A DNA stretch of 24,663 nt from Thioalkalivibrio sp. (GTDB lineage: Bacteria > Pseudomonadota > Gammaproteobacteria > Ectothiorhodospirales > Ectothiorhodospiraceae): positions 1-24,663 of the forward strand of contig JAGTVE010000188.1 of NCBI GenBank assembly GCA_018224485.1. Direction: 5' to 3'. Below, piece by piece: positions 7,902 through 15,281 of this stretch. Every line of letters starts with the position of its first letter. Within the stretch, counting starts at the first letter, position 1. The position numbers were made by a program, and so were the translations under genes. The notes under the pieces were generated by a model. The model was given only the letters and a program-made list of their open reading frames with translations, did no database searches and was not told the origin of the DNA.

Positions 7902-7936
7902 TTGCCGGCTTGCCGGCGGGGCAGTATAGTCTGCCC
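7902..7936 (+). promoter_or_regulatory. Sigma-70 type promoter with symmetrical -10 region
   Basis: TTGCCG (7902-7907) and TATAGT (7925-7930) are separated by exactly 17 bp, giving a good sigma-70 promoter for the HDOD kinase gene. The -10 box is the centre of a perfect inverted repeat GGGCAG-TATAGT-CTGCCC (7919-7936). The -35 and spacer also hold two GCCGGC palindromes (7904-7909, 7912-7917). A repressor bound to the arms would cover the -10 box. Transcription would begin near 7937. Confidence 0.6.
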
Positions 7937-7956
7937 GTGCACAGGGGACTGGTTAC

Positions 7957-8022
7957 ATGGGTCTGTTTTCCCTTCGAAAACGGACCTTCCGAACCGCGGG
8001 CGGGGGACATGTCCATGGCTGA
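7957..8022 (+). CDS. Possible 21-residue leader ORF overlying a hairpin
   Basis: ATG 7957 opens a 21-codon frame (MGLFSLRKRTFRTAGG...) preceded by purine-rich GGGGACTGG. It lies in the leader of the HDOD kinase gene and ends at a TGA at 8020. Most of it overlies the 7959-7987 RNA hairpin. It is in the same frame as the kinase gene but separated from it by the stop. It may be a regulatory leader peptide or chance. Confidence 0.25.
   Translation: MGLFSLRKRTFRTAGGGHVHG
7959..7987 (+). promoter_or_regulatory. Strong RNA hairpin in the HDOD kinase leader
   Basis: GTCTGTTTTC (7961-7970) pairs with GAAAACGGAC (7976-7985) through one G-U pair, around a CCTTC loop. Two more base pairs (one of them G-U) extend the stem to 12 bp. 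It is notably richer in A/T than the surroundings and lies about 25 nt after the predicted transcription start and 90 nt before the kinase start codon. This could be a leader regulatory structure or an mRNA-stabilising hairpin. I do not match it to a known riboswitch class. Confidence 0.5.
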
Positions 8023-8077
8023 ACAACCGGTGCCGGCAGCCGGGCGCCCGGGCACTGCGGCGGGCCTGGAGCGCTAG
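8009..8077 (+). CDS. Possible 22-residue ORF coupled to the kinase gene
   Basis: ATG 8009 follows a GGGGGAC Shine-Dalgarno-like stretch and opens a 22-codon frame (MSMAEQPVPAAGRPGTAAG...) that ends in TAG at 8075-8077, two bases before the kinase ATG at 8080. This layout would allow translational coupling. Alternatively a frameshift at the junction might hide a longer N-terminus of the kinase. Confidence 0.25.
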   Translation: MSMAEQPVPAAGRPGTAAGLER

Positions 8078-8079
8078 GA

Positions 8080-10122
8080 ATGGCCGAGGCCCGCAAGGCG
8101 CGCGATTCGCTGCCCAGCCTGCCCCAGGTGCTCGTGCGCATCCTCGACGCGATCTACGAGGACCAGGCGGACCTGCACAAGCTGAGCGCGATCATCCTGC
8201 AGGATGCCGCCATGACTGCCCGCGTCATTGCAGTCGCCAACTCGAGTTTCTATTACCGGGGGCGGCGTCAGGAGTCCCTGGACCGGGCGGTTCTGCACCT
8301 CGGGACGGACGCGGTGAAGACCCTGGTGATGACCGCGTCCATGCGGCAGCTGTTCTCGCGCTTCGGCCGGCAGAGTCCGCGCCTGCTGAAGCGGGTGTGG
8401 CGCAACGCGCTGGTCACCGCCAGCCTGAGCCAGGTGCTGGCGGTGCTGACCAGCTATCCCCGGCCCGAGGAGGCCTATCTGAGCGGGCTGATGGTGGACA
8501 TCGGCCGGCTCGTGCGTCTGGGCGAGGAACCGGAACGCTATCGGGCGATGATCACGGAGGCCGGGGACGAACAGGCCCTGATCCGGACCGAGCGCGAGGT
8601 CTTTGGCAGCACGCACTGCGAGGTGGCGGCGGACCTGATGGAGGCGTGGGGGCTCAGCCCCTTCATGGCCGATGCGGTGCGTTATCACCTGGAGCCGGCG
8701 ATCCGGGTTCGGGACGCGCACCACCTCGTGAAGATCGTGAACCTCGGCTACTCGATGGGCCGGCCCGGCGCGATCGGCCACGACACGCTGGTTGCCGGAG
8801 ATATCCTCTTCGGTCTGAACGAGGGGCTGACCGCGGAACTGCGCGGACGCGTGTCGGACGACGTCACCGGGATCGCGCGTTCCCTGGGGATCGACATCGA
8901 GGCCGAGGACGACGCCTCGGACCGGCTGGCGCGGCAGTCCCTGGGCGAGCGTCTGGAGGGTCTGAACCAGCTGGCGCGGCTCCAGGGCGAACTCTCCCGG
9001 ATCGCGACACTGCATCGCCATGTGGCGGTCCAGCGCGCGCTGCTATTGACCTTCGGCGTGCAGCACAGCCTGGTGTTTCTCGCGGATGACGGGGCGGAGT
9101 TTCTTCGGGCCTGGATCGACGAGGATCCGGAGCCGGCCTTCCTGCTGCCGCTGGAGCGCGGACGCAGCGTGGTGGCCGATGCCGCATTGGAGGGGCGTCC
9201 GGTCCAGGTCACGGCGGCCGGCACGGAGGACCTCTCGGTCGTGGATCGCCAGATCCTGGGGGCCTGCGGTGCCGGATCGATGTGGGTGCAGCCGTTTCCG
9301 CCGGACATCGGCCGTCCCGGGGCGCTGGTGCTGGGTCTGAACAGCGAGCAGCTGTCCCAGCTGGCGGAGCGCGGCAGCCTGGTGGCGGCGATGGGGCGCG
9401 AGATCGCCGCCGCCCTCGGGACCGCGCAGGAGGCGCCGGGACGTCCGGACACGGAGGCGCTGGAGCAGCGCATTCGCGAGATGGTGCACGAGGCGGGCAA
9501 TCCGCTGAGCATCATCCAGAACTACCTGGCGATGCTGCGCGTGAAGCTCGGCGAGGAACACGACGCGCAGCTCGAGATCGGCGTGATACGCGACGAGATC
9601 GAGCGGGTCGGGCGCATCCTGATGCGCATGCGCGAGGCCCCCAGCCAGACGGATGCGACCTCGGTCTCGCTGAACCGGGAGGTGCGACAGATCACCGACA
9701 TCTTCGCGGCCTCGGTCTGCAGTACCCGCGGCATCGAGCTGGAGGTGGATCTCGCCTCCGGGGACCCCCCGCTCGCACAGTCGCCGGACCACCTTCGGCA
9801 GATCCTCACAAATCTTCTCAAGAATGCAACCGAAGCCATTGGAGAAAATGGAAAAATTCAGGTGAAGACCCGCGATCCGGTGAGCCTGGGCGGGCGCCGT
9901 TACACGGAGATCATCATCCAGGACGACGGGCCGGGATTTCCGCCCGAGGTCCAGGCGAAGCTCTTCACGCCGGTTGAGTCGACCAAGGGCGACGGGCATT
10001 CCGGCCTCGGTCTGAGTATCGTCAAACGTCTGGTGGATGAAATGGACGGCGTCATCCTCTGTTCCAGCGGTGACGAGGGCACCCGCTTCCAGTTGCTGCT
10101 GCCCCGCGCGGCCGGAGAATGA
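8080..10122 (+). CDS. HDOD-GAF-histidine kinase fusion protein
   Basis: This 680-residue cytoplasmic signalling protein has no membrane segment. Residues about 8-210 form an HDOD domain (SLPSLPQVLVRIL, IILQDAAMTARVIAVANSS, then LHLGTDAVKTLVM), a non-catalytic relative of HD phosphohydrolases. About 295-450 looks like a GAF sensor (weaker). The C-terminal 230 residues are a histidine kinase: H-box MVHEAGNPLSIIQNYL with phosphoacceptor H470, N-box LTNLLKNATEAIG (N578, N582), G1 box DDGPGF and G2 box GHSGLGLSIV, ending GTRFQLLLP. The key residues are intact, so kinase activity is expected. No receiver domain or response regulator gene is in the window, so it is an orphan kinase. The ATG at 8080 has GGAG about 8 nt upstream. 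It follows the FlhG-like gene but has its own promoter. Confidence 0.9.
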   Translation: MAEARKARDSLPSLPQVLVRILDAIYEDQADLHKLSAIILQDAAMTARVIAVANSSFYYRGRRQESLDRAVLHLGTDAVKTLVMTASMRQLFSRFGRQSPRLLKRVWRNALVTASLSQVLAVLTSYPRPEEAYLSGLMVDIGRLVRLGEEPERYRAMITEAGDEQALIRTEREVFGSTHCEVAADLMEAWGLSPFMADAVRYHLEPAIRVRDAHHLVKIVNLGYSMGRPGAIGHDTLVAGDILFGLNEGLTAELRGRVSDDVTGIARSLGIDIEAEDDASDRLARQSLGERLEGLNQLARLQGELSRIATLHRHVAVQRALLLTFGVQHSLVFLADDGAEFLRAWIDEDPEPAFLLPLERGRSVVADAALEGRPVQVTAAGTEDLSVVDRQILGACGAGSMWVQPFPPDIGRPGALVLGLNSEQLSQLAERGSLVAAMGREIAAALGTAQEAPGRPDTEALEQRIREMVHEAGNPLSIIQNYLAMLRVKLGEEHDAQLEIGVIRDEIERVGRILMRMREAPSQTDATSVSLNREVRQITDIFAASVCSTRGIELEVDLASGDPPLAQSPDHLRQILTNLLKNATEAIGENGKIQVKTRDPVSLGGRRYTEIIIQDDGPGFPPEVQAKLFTPVESTKGDGHSGLGLSIVKRLVDEMDGVILCSSGDEGTRFQLLLPRAAGE

Positions 10123-10124
10123 GG

Positions 10125-10166
10125 CCCCTCCCCGGCGGATAGCGGGGGGCGAGGCCGCCGGGAGGG
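10125..10166. terminator. Hairpin between convergent genes
   Basis: CCCGGCGG (10131-10138) pairs with CCGCCGGG (10155-10162), and the stem extends through a one-base bulge with CCCT against AGGG. The loop is 16 nt. It lies in the 63-bp gap between the convergently transcribed HDOD kinase and aroG genes, a usual place for a bidirectional terminator, but no T-tract is present on either strand. Confidence 0.4.
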
Positions 10167-10185
10167 CGGGGCTGTCACCTCGACC

Positions 10186-11328
10186 TCAGGCGCTGTCCGT
10201 CGCCTCCGAACCGGCGGGTGGAGCGGCCGCAAGCCGGCGTGCCCGCACCGCCTCGGCCAGCTCCTCGAGCAGGGCCACGGAGTCGTCCCAGCCGATGCAG
10301 GGGTCGGTGACGCTCTGGCCGTAGGTCAGCGGCTCATCGGCCTGCAGATCCTGGCGACCTTCGACCAGATGCGATTCGGCGGAGACGCCGAAGATGCGCT
10401 GTTCGCCGGAAGCGATCTGTCCGGCCACCGCGGAGCCGGACTTCAGCTGGTGCCGGTAGCCCCCGGGCGTGTTTCCGTGCGAGAGATCGACCATCAGCCG
10501 GCCGGGCAGGTGGAAGCGCGCGAGGTCCGCGCACGCGGCATCCACGCTGGCGGGATCGTAATTGGGCTTCATGCCGCCGCGCAGGATGATGTGGCAGTCG
10601 GCGTTCCCGAGGGTATCGACGATCGCGACCTGCCCGGACTTGTGCACGGAGAGGAAGTGGTGCCGCTGCCGCGCCGCGAGGATCGCCGCGGCGGCGATCT
10701 TCACGTTGCCGTCGGTCCCGTTCTTGAAACCGACGGCGGAGGACAGGCCCGAGGCGAGTTCCCGGTGCACCTGGGACTCGGTGGTGCGCGCCCCGATCGC
10801 GCCCCAGGAGACCAGGTCGCCAATGTACTGCGGCGAGATCACGTCCAGGAATTCGCAGCCGGCCGGGACCCCCGCCTGGTTGATGCGCACCAGGAGGTCG
10901 CGGGCGATGCGCAGGCCCTCGTTGATCCGGAAGCTGCCGTTCATATAGGGATCGTTGATCAGTCCCTTCCAGCCGATGGTGGTGCGCGGTTTCTCGAAAT
11001 ACACCCGCATCACGATCTCGAGATCGGCCGCGAGACGGTCCCGCTGGGCCTTCAGGCGGGATGCGTATTCCAGCGCGGACACCGGGTCGTGGATGGAGCA
11101 GGGGCCAATCACCACCAGCAGACGGTCGGATTGTCCGTGGAGGATGTCGCGGATGTTCCTGCGGGTGTCGGCGATGAAGCGCTCCGCCGGCGTGTCCTTG
11201 ATCGGAAAGAACTGGATCAGGTGCGCCGGGGGCGGCAGCGGCAGGATGTTCTCGATGCGCTGGTCGTCGGTCGTGGACGTGCGGTCGATGGATGGTGGGG
11301 CCAGCGGGTCGCCCTGGATGTCGGTCAT
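10186..11328 (-). CDS. aroG: 3-deoxy-7-phosphoheptulonate (DAHP) synthase, type I
   Basis: This enzyme condenses phosphoenolpyruvate and erythrose 4-phosphate to DAHP, the first step of the shikimate pathway. The 380-residue protein is full length and clearly type I (AroF/G/H class). It shows VVIGPCSIHDP with the metal-ligand Cys C77, then MRVYFEKPRTTIGWKGL and DPYMNGSF. Next come GARTTESQVHRELASGLS, GFKNGTDGN, VDLSHGN (ligand His), ESHLVEGRQ (ligand Glu) and VTDPCIGWDD (ligand Asp). The N-terminal DDQRIENILPLPPPAHL segment is the part that carries allosteric contacts in this class. I cannot tell from sequence whether feedback is by Phe, Tyr or Trp, so the symbol is generic. A C-terminal extension rich in Ala is slightly longer than in E. 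coli. The ATG at 11328 is chosen because the upstream frame is not protein-like. Confidence 0.93.
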   Translation of the reverse strand: MTDIQGDPLAPPSIDRTSTTDDQRIENILPLPPPAHLIQFFPIKDTPAERFIADTRRNIRDILHGQSDRLLVVIGPCSIHDPVSALEYASRLKAQRDRLAADLEIVMRVYFEKPRTTIGWKGLINDPYMNGSFRINEGLRIARDLLVRINQAGVPAGCEFLDVISPQYIGDLVSWGAIGARTTESQVHRELASGLSSAVGFKNGTDGNVKIAAAAILAARQRHHFLSVHKSGQVAIVDTLGNADCHIILRGGMKPNYDPASVDAACADLARFHLPGRLMVDLSHGNTPGGYRHQLKSGSAVAGQIASGEQRIFGVSAESHLVEGRQDLQADEPLTYGQSVTDPCIGWDDSVALLEELAEAVRARRLAAAPPAGSEATDSA

Positions 11329-11836
11329 GGTCGGATGTCCATCGCGTGAGGATTGTGTCGGGGCGAAGCGTTGCGGACGCCGGACCGCGATTCCCGCGAC
11401 CTGTCTGAGGGCCGGCGGGCGGACAGCGGAACCCGGGATCGCAGGCCTGCGTGCGCAAGGCCTGAACCGCGGCTTCCAGGTACCGCGCTCGCATTGCCCC
11501 TCGAGTATTGAATAGCTTGTGCGTTGCGTCAACGTGGGCGGGAATTCCCCGCGGCAGCGGCGCGGCACCGGCCCATATCCTCTAGAATCCCTGCTGGAAG
11601 ACTTCAGCGCCGGGCCCGGGCGCAGGGGGCGCATCGTGCGGGCACAAGCCTTCGCGGTAACGCCCCGTGGCGCAACTGCGCTGTCGAGGCCGTTACACCA
11701 ACGAGGTGGCAATGCTGTTCGTGGGCACCGCCGATCACGTCGACCCCGAAATCCGGCAGCAACAGGCACTGGCGCGGTTTCCGCCGTCCCTCGCGCAGGC
11801 GGATGAACCCGTGTCTGATGCCTCTTGGAGACCCGC
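11329..11836. other. 508-bp divergent intergenic region
   Basis: This region separates aroG (minus) from the CocE-type hydrolase (plus). It contains a good minus-strand promoter for aroG (11504-11532), a roughly 170-nt aroG leader that includes a 10-bp palindrome GCAGGCCTGC, and a plus-strand TAGAAT hexamer at 11583-11588 with no convincing -35 box. A short plus-strand ORF runs up to the hydrolase start. I find no attenuator with a Phe/Tyr/Trp-rich leader peptide. Confidence 0.5.
11504..11532 (-). promoter_or_regulatory. Promoter for aroG
   Basis: Read on the minus strand, TTGACG (11532-11527) and AATACT (11509-11504) are 17 bp apart, matching the sigma-70 pattern in spacing, with 5/6 and 4/6 matches. 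The start of transcription would be near 11497, leaving an untranslated leader of about 170 nt before the aroG start codon. Confidence 0.5.
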
Positions 11837-11840
11837 ATGA
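11667..11840 (+). CDS. Possible small ORF overlapping the hydrolase start
   Basis: The frame is open from 11661. GTG 11667 would give 57 residues, and ATG 11712, preceded by GAGGTGG, would give 42 (MLFVGTADHVDPEIRQQQ...). It stops in TGA overlapping the hydrolase ATG (ATGA), the arrangement expected for translational coupling. Third-position GC is high but lower than in neighbouring genes. I do not recognise a family. It could be a leader peptide, a small protein, or chance. Confidence 0.3.
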   Translation: MAQLRCRGRYTNEVAMLFVGTADHVDPEIRQQQALARFPPSLAQADEPVSDASWRPA

Positions 11841-13864
11841 AGATTGTCAACGAATTTCCCCGACAAGTCCGGATCGAAGAGCACCTGTGGATCGCTCTGT
11901 CCGACGGAACCCGACTGGCGGCGCGCCTCTGGCGACCGGAGGACGCGATCGACCAACCGGTGCCGGCGATCCTCGAATACATTCCCTACCGCAAGCGCGA
12001 TTCCACCCGCGCCCGCGACGACCTGATGCATCACTACTTCGCGGGCCATGGCTACGCCTGCCTGCGTGTCGATCTGCGGGGCAGCGGCGATTCCGAGGGG
12101 GTGCTGAAGGACGAGTACCTGCAGCAGGAGCTCGACGACGGCATCGAGGTGATCGAATGGCTCAGCGCCCAGCCCTGGTGCACCGGCGACGTGGGGATGA
12201 TCGGCATCTCCTGGGGCGGCTTCAACGGGTTGCAGATTGCCGCAATGCGCCCCCCGGCGCTGAAGGCCGTCGTCAGCGCCTGTTCCACGGACGACCGCTA
12301 TGCCGACGACATCCACCACATGGGCGGCTGTCTTCTTGGCGACAACCTTTCGTGGGCCTCGACGATGTTCGCCTACAACTCCCTGCCGCCGGATCCCGGG
12401 CTGGTCGGCGATCAATGGCGCCAAATGTGGTTTGAGCGCCTGGAGGGCTCCGGGCTGTGGCTCGAGCAGTGGCTGCGCCACCAGCGCCGGGACGAGTACT
12501 GGAAACACGGCTCCGTCTGCGAGGACTGGTCCGCGATCCAATGCCCCGTGATGGCGGTCAGCGGCTGGGCCGACGGGTACTCGAACGCGGTGTTCCGGCT
12601 GCTCGCGAATCTCCAGGTGCCGCGCCGGGGACTGGTCGGTCCCTGGAGCCACAAGTATCCCCATCAGGGCGTGCCCGGACCGGCGATCGGTTTCCTCCAG
12701 GAGTGCCTGCGCTGGTGGGACCACTGGCTGAAGGAATCGGACACCGGGATCATGGACGAGCCGATGCTGCGGGCCTGGATGCAGGACAGCGTGCCGCCGA
12801 CCACCTACTACGACGAACGTCCGGGACGCTGGGTCGGCGAGCGGCACTGGCCATCGCCGGAGGTGACGCTACAGGGTTGGACCCTCGCCTACCCCGGCAC
12901 GCTGGAGACGGAGGACGCGGGGGTTTCGCAACGCACGATGACCCTGCTGTCCCCGTTGAGCGTGGGCCTGTTCGCCGGCAAGTGGTGTTCGTACGCGGCG
13001 ACCCCCGATCTGCCGCACGATCAGCGCGAGGAGGACGGAGGCGCGATGGTGTTCACCACCGACCCGCTGGAGGAACCGCTGGAGATAATGGGTGCCGGGG
13101 TGGTCGAACTCGACCTCAGCGTGGATCGACCGGTGGCGATGGTCGCGGCGCGGCTGTCCGACGTCGCCCCCGATGACAAGGCGACACGCATCACCTACGG
13201 TCTGCTCAATCTCACGCACCGGGACGGCTCGGAGTCACCGCAGCCGATGGAGCCCGGACGCAGCTATCGTGTGCGCGTGAAGCTCAACGATATTGCGCAG
13301 CATTTCCCGGTCGGACACCGCCTTCGCCTGTCGCTCTCGACGTCCTACTGGCCACTGGCCTGGCCGGCGCCCCAGCCGGCCCGACTCCGTGTCCAGACGG
13401 GGATCAGCCGATTGCTGCTGCCCGTGCGTCCGCCGCGGGATGCCGAGGATCTCCGCATCGAGTTCCCTGAACCCGAGGGGGGGCCGGCCTCGACCGAGGT
13501 CGATCAGATCACCGGGCAGGTCCACAACTGGCGCGTGATCCGCGACCTCGCGCTGGATCGTTCCACGCTGGAGGTGGTCAACGATCAGGGCAGGGTGCTG
13601 TTACGGGAACTCGAACTGGAGATGCAGCGCAAGGCGCTGGAGTGGTATAGCTACCGTAGCGACGACTACAACTCGACGCGCGGCGAGACCCTGTGGGAGC
13701 GTGGCCTCCGACGCGGTGACTGGCAGGTGCACACGGTCACCCGGACCGTGCTGACGTCCACCCCGCGCGAGTTCCTGTTGCACGCGGAACTGGATGCCTT
13801 CGAAGGGGAACGGCGGGTGTATTCGCGCAACTGGGACGTGCGGATTCCGCGCGATCTGGTGTGA
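11837..13864 (+). CDS. CocE/NonD family serine hydrolase (peptidase S15-like)
   Basis: This 675-residue alpha/beta hydrolase belongs to the X-Pro dipeptidyl-peptidase/cocaine-esterase group. These enzymes cleave esters, amides or acylated peptides; the substrate cannot be read from the sequence. The catalytic triad is visible: nucleophile S125 in GISWGGFN, D246 in GWADGY, and H272 in GPWSHKYPHQ. Before these lies the typical RVDLRGSGDSEG loop. The C-terminal half (about 350-580) is the jelly-roll domain of the family, with LHDxxPDGKAxRxxxG replaced by LSDVAPDDKATRITYG. The last 95 residues add a further beta-rich segment. There is no signal peptide, so it appears cytoplasmic. ATG 11837 with TTGGAG upstream is chosen over an in-frame TTG at 11825. 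Confidence 0.9.
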   Translation: MKIVNEFPRQVRIEEHLWIALSDGTRLAARLWRPEDAIDQPVPAILEYIPYRKRDSTRARDDLMHHYFAGHGYACLRVDLRGSGDSEGVLKDEYLQQELDDGIEVIEWLSAQPWCTGDVGMIGISWGGFNGLQIAAMRPPALKAVVSACSTDDRYADDIHHMGGCLLGDNLSWASTMFAYNSLPPDPGLVGDQWRQMWFERLEGSGLWLEQWLRHQRRDEYWKHGSVCEDWSAIQCPVMAVSGWADGYSNAVFRLLANLQVPRRGLVGPWSHKYPHQGVPGPAIGFLQECLRWWDHWLKESDTGIMDEPMLRAWMQDSVPPTTYYDERPGRWVGERHWPSPEVTLQGWTLAYPGTLETEDAGVSQRTMTLLSPLSVGLFAGKWCSYAATPDLPHDQREEDGGAMVFTTDPLEEPLEIMGAGVVELDLSVDRPVAMVAARLSDVAPDDKATRITYGLLNLTHRDGSESPQPMEPGRSYRVRVKLNDIAQHFPVGHRLRLSLSTSYWPLAWPAPQPARLRVQTGISRLLLPVRPPRDAEDLRIEFPEPEGGPASTEVDQITGQVHNWRVIRDLALDRSTLEVVNDQGRVLLRELELEMQRKALEWYSYRSDDYNSTRGETLWERGLRRGDWQVHTVTRTVLTSTPREFLLHAELDAFEGERRVYSRNWDVRIPRDLV

Positions 13865-13913
13865 CCGGAAACGCGGCCGGGGTGGTCGCGTCGGCGGCCT
13901 CGGCGCTCAGGTC

Positions 13914-14396
13914 TCAGGGCATTGCGGCATTGGCGTCCGGAAGCATCCAGAACGCAAGCGAGAGCATGATTGCGGTCAGGCTGGTGCCGAAGATCGGCAG
14001 CACCATCAGTCCCGCGATCGCCTCGCGCTGGAACAGCCGTATCCCCATGGCCCCCAGGCTGCCGGACCAGACCGCCGCAGCGACGATGGCGAGCGCGAAG
14101 AGCCCTTCCAGCCAGAGCACCATCACCAGCAGCGGGAGGCCCAGGTTCAGGGCGACGAGCAGATAGTCCCGGCCACCGGCCGCGCGGCCGGCGGTGAGTG
14201 CGTAGGCATAGGCGGCCCAGAACAGGAACAGGCCGAAGCCGAAGGCACCTGCGGCCGGCGAGCCGGCGGGCGCCCTGAGCACTGCGGCCCCGCGGGCCTC
14301 GAGACCGATACCCAGGCCCACCAGCGCCAGGGCCGCGCCGATGCTGATGATCAGCCAGAACCACAGGGTTCCCCGTTGTATGTCCGGTTCCGTCAT
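13914..14396 (-). CDS. Five-helix membrane protein, possibly TspO-like
   Basis: This 160-residue integral membrane protein has five predicted helices (about 12-31, 50-69, 78-96, 98-116, 126-151). Length, helix number and the final pattern (FQREAIAGLMVLPIFGTSLTAI..., ending in FWML) recall TspO/MBR tryptophan-rich sensory proteins, which bind porphyrins and other ligands. The aromatic-rich loop and conserved Trp/Pro residues of classic TspO are mostly absent, so this is at best a distant relative, and an unrelated small membrane protein is equally possible. The ATG at 14396 has an excellent GGAGAG Shine-Dalgarno. It lies about 100 bp downstream of the 76-residue membrane protein gene, likely in one transcript, and converges on the CocE-type gene. 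Confidence 0.6.
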   Translation of the reverse strand: MTEPDIQRGTLWFWLIISIGAALALVGLGIGLEARGAAVLRAPAGSPAAGAFGFGLFLFWAAYAYALTAGRAAGGRDYLLVALNLGLPLLVMVLWLEGLFALAIVAAAVWSGSLGAMGIRLFQREAIAGLMVLPIFGTSLTAIMLSLAFWMLPDANAAMP

Positions 14397-14495
14397 GAGC
14401 TCTCCAGTGGGGCTGGCCGCGCTCCGCGACTGCCCTTTGCGCGCCTGCCCGGCCTGCCCGGGTGACGACCCGCGATTCCCGAGGCGTTTTCGCAA

Positions 14496-14726
14496 TCAAT
14501 CCGGGTTGAAGCTCTCCGGCGGGCGCTGGAAGAAATACGAGATCGCCGTGGTCGCTGCCGTGGTTGCCCAGAGAAAGAGGAAGGTCACGGAGTAATAGCC
14601 CACGTTCGTCAGTGCCGGGCCTGCGCCGCGCGCGAGCTGTGCGGGATCCAGAAACATGAACACGACTGCCGTGGCCAACGCGGACATGATGAAGGAAGGC
14701 CAGAATACCGAAACCCATTTCTGCAT
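14496..14726 (-). CDS. Small two-helix membrane protein, unknown
   Basis: This 76-residue protein has two predicted transmembrane helices (about 5-26 and 42-65) joined by a short loop (DPAQLARGAG) and a polar tail ending PPESFNPD. The ATG at 14726 is preceded by GAGAGGCG, a good Shine-Dalgarno. I do not recognise the family. The gene is followed on the same strand by the five-helix membrane protein, so the two may form a small membrane unit; that is inference from adjacency. Confidence 0.6.
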   Translation of the reverse strand: MQKWVSVFWPSFIMSALATAVVFMFLDPAQLARGAGPALTNVGYYSVTFLFLWATTAATTAISYFFQRPPESFNPD

Positions 14727-15281
14727 CGTTCGCCTCTCGTGTCGCAAACCTACACCCGCCGTGGACCGATTCCGGATCCGGACGCTACCCCGACCGCCTC
14801 GATGAATATCGCCATGCCGGTCCAGTGCCGGGTTCCCAAGGGACGGGGGAGGGTGTCCTGCCCGGCTGTCTCTTCCTCGCTGAACCGGCACCCCGGCGGC
14901 TGAGCCCGCGCCTGAGGTTGCCGGAGCGGGATCGCTTCTTGGATTCTGGCACCGGGGCTCATCCGCTTACAAGGCCATTTCTGATACCGGAAATGCCCCT
15001 CTAAGGGCCTCGTGGGCACGATATTGCGTGCTGATCTGTTGTTTAACAATGACTTGGCCTGGTCCGACCCCGGTAGTGGGGGAGCCTCCCCGGTCCCCCG
15101 ACCTGATTGCCCATGTGCGGATGAAGAATCTTGTGCGCTGCCGTGAGATCATTTGGCTCGCCCCTAGCTTCCTGATGATGATGGCACCACCCGACCTGAA
15201 GCAGAAAACCGTCACCACGGCAGTCCTGTGTTCGGCCACGATCGGCACTGAACGTACCGCCGGGACGGGCGTCATGGCCTC
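14727..15281. other. 555-bp gene-poor region with several palindromes
   Basis: I find no convincing gene here. It separates the small membrane protein gene (minus) from the deacetylase gene (plus) and should hold promoters for both, but no clear hexamer pair could be fixed. It contains TCCGGATCCGGA (14768-14779), a CATTTC...GAAATG repeat near 14976-14995, TTGTTTAACAA (15039-15049) and GGGGAG-C-CTCCCC (15079-15091). The part from about 14960 to 15240 is less GC-rich than the window average. An 85-codon plus-strand frame (15028-15285) is not protein-like. Confidence 0.45.
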
